Shown one piece after another: positions 6,731 to 8,270 of a DNA stretch of 8,270 nt. The stretch is from Clostridia bacterium. Its GTDB lineage: Bacteria; Bacillota_A; Clostridia; Christensenellales; Aristaeellaceae. The DNA is taken from assembly GCA_017530275.1 (NCBI GenBank), contig JAFXMP010000047.1:1-8270 (forward strand), written 5' to 3'. Position numbers and translations under genes: made by a program. Positions within the stretch are counted from its first letter, which is position 1. Every line of letters begins with the position of its first letter. The notes beneath the pieces were generated by a model. That model did no database searches, was not told the DNA's origin, and worked only from the letters and a program-made list of their open reading frames with translations.

Positions 6731-6753
6731 CTTGCCCGGGCAAGGCTCCGGGC
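6731..6753 (+). other. GC-rich hairpin between symporter and fucO
   Basis: CTTGCCCGGGCAAG (6731-6744) is a perfect 14-bp palindrome. In RNA the alternative pairing GCCCGG (6734-6739) with CCGGGC (6748-6753) around an 8-nt loop is more plausible. No T run follows; instead comes the strong fucO ribosome site. It is best read as an intercistronic stability or processing hairpin, with weak attenuation possible. Confidence 0.5.
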
Positions 6754-6774
6754 TGAATAAAAGGAGGAATATGT

Positions 6775-7920
6775 ATGTCTGTCAATCGTTTCGTTCTCAA
6801 CGGCGTATCCTACCATGGCCATGGAGCCATCAACGAGATCCCGGGCATCGTAAAGGCTCACGGGTTCAAAAAGGCCTTCGTCGCTTCTGACCCGGATCTG
6901 GTAAAATTCGGCGTTACCGCCAAGGTGACCGATCTGCTGGAGAAGAATGGCATCGCTTTCGCCCTCTATACGGATATCAAACCTAACCCCACCATCGAGA
7001 ACGTGCAGCACGGCGTTGAAGCCTATAAAGCCAGCGGCGCGGATTTTATGATCACCATTGGCGGCGGCTCCTCCATGGACACCGGCAAGGGCATCGGTAT
7101 CGTGGTGAACAATCCTGAATTTGCGGACATCCGCTCCCTTGAAGGCGTGGCCCCCACCAAGAAGCGCACGGTATTTACCATCGCCGTGCCCACCACCGGC
7201 GGCACCGGCGCGGAATCCACCATCAACTATGTGATCACCGACGTGGAAAAGAAGCGGAAGTTCGTCTGCGTGGATCCCAACGACATCCCCGATGTTGCGG
7301 TTGTCGATCCCGAAATGATGGCCTCCATGCCCAAGGGCCTGACCGCCTCCACCGGTATGGACGCACTGACCCACGCCATCGAAGGCTACACCACCGGCGC
7401 GGCGTGGGAGCTGAGCGACTGCCTGAACCTGGAAGCCATTCAGCTGATTGCCAAAAACCTGCGCAAGGCCGTGCAGAACGACCCCGACGGCAGGGAAGGC
7501 ATGGCCCTGGCCCAGTATGTGACCGCCATGGCCTATTCCAACGTGGGCCTGGGCATTGCCCATTCCATGGCGCATACTCTGGGCGCGGTGTACGATACGC
7601 CCCACGGCGTGGCCTGTGCTATGATGCTGCCCATCGTGATGGAATTCAACGCGGAATATACCGGTGAGAAGTTCAAAAAAATCGCGGAAGCCTTCGGCGT
7701 GGATACCACGGGTTTGGATCAGGCTGCTTACCGCAAAGCCGCCGTGGATGCCGTCCGTCAGCTGTCCGTGGATGTGGGCATCCCTACCAAGCTGGAAAAA
7801 CTGAAGGAAGAGGATCTGCCTTTCCTTTGCGAATCCGCCGCCGCTGACGCCTGCGCTCCCGGCAATCCCCGCCCCGCCAGTTTGGAGCAGTTCGAGGAAA
7901 TGTTCCGTAAACTGATGTAA
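6775..7920 (+). CDS. fucO: Lactaldehyde reductase (iron-dependent alcohol dehydrogenase, FucO type)
   Basis: A 381-residue protein, the usual length for group III Fe-dependent alcohol dehydrogenases, and close throughout to E. coli FucO as remembered (NNPEFADIRSLEG, INYVITDVEKKRKFVCVDP, SNVGLGIAHSMAH, DTPHGVA). Metal ligands Asp196, His200, His263 and His277 fall at the same residue numbers as in E. coli FucO. GGGSSMDTGK (96-105) is the dinucleotide-binding loop, and Asp39 matches the residue that selects NAD over NADP. The expected reaction is NADH-dependent reduction of L-lactaldehyde to L-1,2-propanediol, the step that re-oxidises NADH when L-rhamnose or L-fucose is fermented. AAGGAGG (6761-6767) is 7 nt before the ATG; an ATG at 6771 is out of frame. 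It is the last gene before a strong terminator and is probably co-transcribed with the symporter 59 nt upstream. A related 1,2-diol or general alcohol dehydrogenase cannot be excluded. Confidence 0.9.
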   Translation: MSVNRFVLNGVSYHGHGAINEIPGIVKAHGFKKAFVASDPDLVKFGVTAKVTDLLEKNGIAFALYTDIKPNPTIENVQHGVEAYKASGADFMITIGGGSSMDTGKGIGIVVNNPEFADIRSLEGVAPTKKRTVFTIAVPTTGGTGAESTINYVITDVEKKRKFVCVDPNDIPDVAVVDPEMMASMPKGLTASTGMDALTHAIEGYTTGAAWELSDCLNLEAIQLIAKNLRKAVQNDPDGREGMALAQYVTAMAYSNVGLGIAHSMAHTLGAVYDTPHGVACAMMLPIVMEFNAEYTGEKFKKIAEAFGVDTTGLDQAAYRKAAVDAVRQLSVDVGIPTKLEKLKEEDLPFLCESAAADACAPGNPRPASLEQFEEMFRKLM

Positions 7921-7936
7921 TTCAGCATTAATTAAA

Positions 7937-7979
7937 GGGAAGGCCAATCGACATCCGATTGTGGCCTTCCCACTTTTTT
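7937..7979 (+). terminator. Intrinsic terminator after fucO
   Basis: GGGAAGGCC (7937-7945) pairs with GGCCTTCCC (7963-7971); inside it AATCG (7946-7950) pairs with CGATT (7956-7960) around a 5-nt loop, with a GT bulge at 7961-7962. The 14-bp stem is followed by AC and six T residues. It begins 17 nt after the fucO stop and should end the rightward transcript. Confidence 0.93.
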
Positions 7980-8021
7980 ATATCACTGTGTGAGAACCGG
8001 AATCATTGGGAGACACTGCCT

Positions 8022-8048
8022 AGGAGGGTCTTCAAACCCCTCTTTTTT
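8022..8048 (+). terminator. Second terminator-like hairpin downstream of fucO
   Basis: AGGAGGG (8022-8028) pairs with CCCTCTT (8038-8044, one G-U) around a 9-nt loop, and the T run continues to 8048. It is short but has the right form for an intrinsic terminator. It lies about 45 nt beyond the main terminator, so it is either a back-up or the end of a small transcript starting between the two. Confidence 0.55.
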
Positions 8049-8076
8049 GAATACCCCTACCTTTTCATCCGTTAAA

Positions 8077-8128
8077 TTGTATCAAAATGCGATACTACAC
8101 ATCTATGTAGTAGCTGATTTTGATACAA
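8077..8128. repeat. Long two-part inverted repeat, function unknown
   Basis: TTGTATCAAAAT (8077-8088) and ATTTTGATACAA (8117-8128) are perfect 12-bp complements. Nested inside, TACTACA (8093-8099) and TGTAGTA (8106-8112) are perfect 7-bp complements with a 6-nt loop; a 4-by-4 internal loop separates the two stems. The stem is AT-rich and no T run follows on either strand, so it does not look like a standard terminator. A mobile-repeat unit, protein-binding palindrome or structured RNA are all possible. Confidence 0.6.
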
Positions 8129-8174
8129 GCGAATAATTAAATCATAGGCCGTGAAGCCGTTGAAATATAAGGTC

Positions 8175-8222
8175 ACTGAAAAAGGTACGCTGGTACAAGA
8201 AGGGCAGCGTATCTTTTTCAGT
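8175..8222. terminator. Probable bidirectional terminator
   Basis: ACTGAAAAAGGTACGCTG (8175-8192) pairs with CAGCGTATCTTTTTCAGT (8205-8222) over 18 bp with a single G-U, around a 12-nt loop. The GC core TACGCTG/CAGCGTA is flanked by an A run on the left and a T run on the right, so it can end transcripts from either strand. This suggests that a leftward-pointing gene lies just beyond the right edge of the window. Confidence 0.7.
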
Positions 8223-8270
8223 TACAAGTGAGAATAACAGGCGAATTAGCAAATTGGAACATAAAATCGG

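Larger units (their letters stand above)
7921..8270. other. 350-bp non-coding region rich in inverted repeats
   Basis: No convincing gene is seen after the fucO stop on either strand. The stretch holds four inverted repeats (7937-7971, 8022-8044, 8077-8128, 8175-8222) in otherwise AT-rich DNA. A tiny open frame from a GTG at 8151 to a TGA at 8229 has no ribosome site and runs through the last hairpin, so it is not called. No tRNA, rRNA or known riboswitch core was recognised. Confidence 0.7.

Noticed and set aside
6571..7947. 458-codon minus-strand open frame opposite fucO
   Set aside because: Its His/Gly-rich product is the usual antisense shadow of a GC-rich gene, and the plus strand encodes a full FucO with all metal ligands.
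8009..8042. tRNA-like T-arm (TTCAAA loop)
   Set aside because: The stem and loop lengths do not fit a T-arm, and no acceptor, D or anticodon arms can be drawn.
8148..8164. Tandem GCCGTGAA / GCCGTTGAA
   Set aside because: Only two short imperfect copies; no evidence of a repeat array or CRISPR.
8151..8231. Short open frame GTG to TGA, 26 codons, plausible amino-acid mix
   Set aside because: There is no ribosome site and a stop lies just upstream in frame. Much of its sequence is fixed by the 18-bp hairpin, so the reading frame is probably incidental.

Overview
The window reads as part of a carbohydrate-use locus from a Gram-positive anaerobe, most likely a Bacillota/Clostridia member of a gut or other plant-fibre-fed community. 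This is inferred from four things: coding DNA that is moderately GC-rich while the intergenic DNA is AT-rich; strong AAGGAGG-type ribosome sites; a sigma-A-type TTGACA-17-TATACT promoter; and the mix of families (reversed-order GH3, GH43 with a CBM6-like tail, compact GH78-like enzyme, AraC regulator, GPH symporter). No taxon can be named from the sequence alone.

Layout. Two gene groups diverge from a 255-bp AT-rich control region (3603-3857). Leftward (minus strand) run a GH78-like alpha-L-rhamnosidase (3602-2064), a GH43 enzyme (2050-584) and the first 158 codons of a GH3 enzyme (475 to the left edge). Rightward (plus strand) run an AraC-family regulator with a cupin sensor domain (3858-4901), a 12-helix GPH sugar:cation symporter with a long charged C-terminal tail (4937-6715) and a FucO-type iron-dependent lactaldehyde reductase (6775-7920). 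A clear intrinsic terminator follows fucO. The last 290 bp hold no convincing gene but carry three more strong inverted repeats, two of them terminator-like.

How the parts could work together (inference). The GH3 has an N-terminal membrane segment and probably acts at or outside the membrane. The GH78-like and GH43 enzymes have no signal peptide and should finish short oligosaccharides in the cytoplasm after uptake by the symporter. The AraC protein probably senses a sugar and controls both directions. FucO reduces L-lactaldehyde, the product of L-rhamnose and L-fucose breakdown, to 1,2-propanediol, so its presence beside a rhamnosidase-like gene points to a rhamnose-containing plant glycan, possibly one also bearing arabinose or xylose. 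Isomerase, kinase and aldolase genes for rhamnose are not in the window.

Nothing here is clearly an undescribed system. The points most worth a second look are the palindrome and repeated half-site in the divergent control region, the start-stop minicistron and hairpins in front of the GH3 gene, the charged tail on the symporter, and an unexplained long hairpin (8077-8128) downstream of the terminator.
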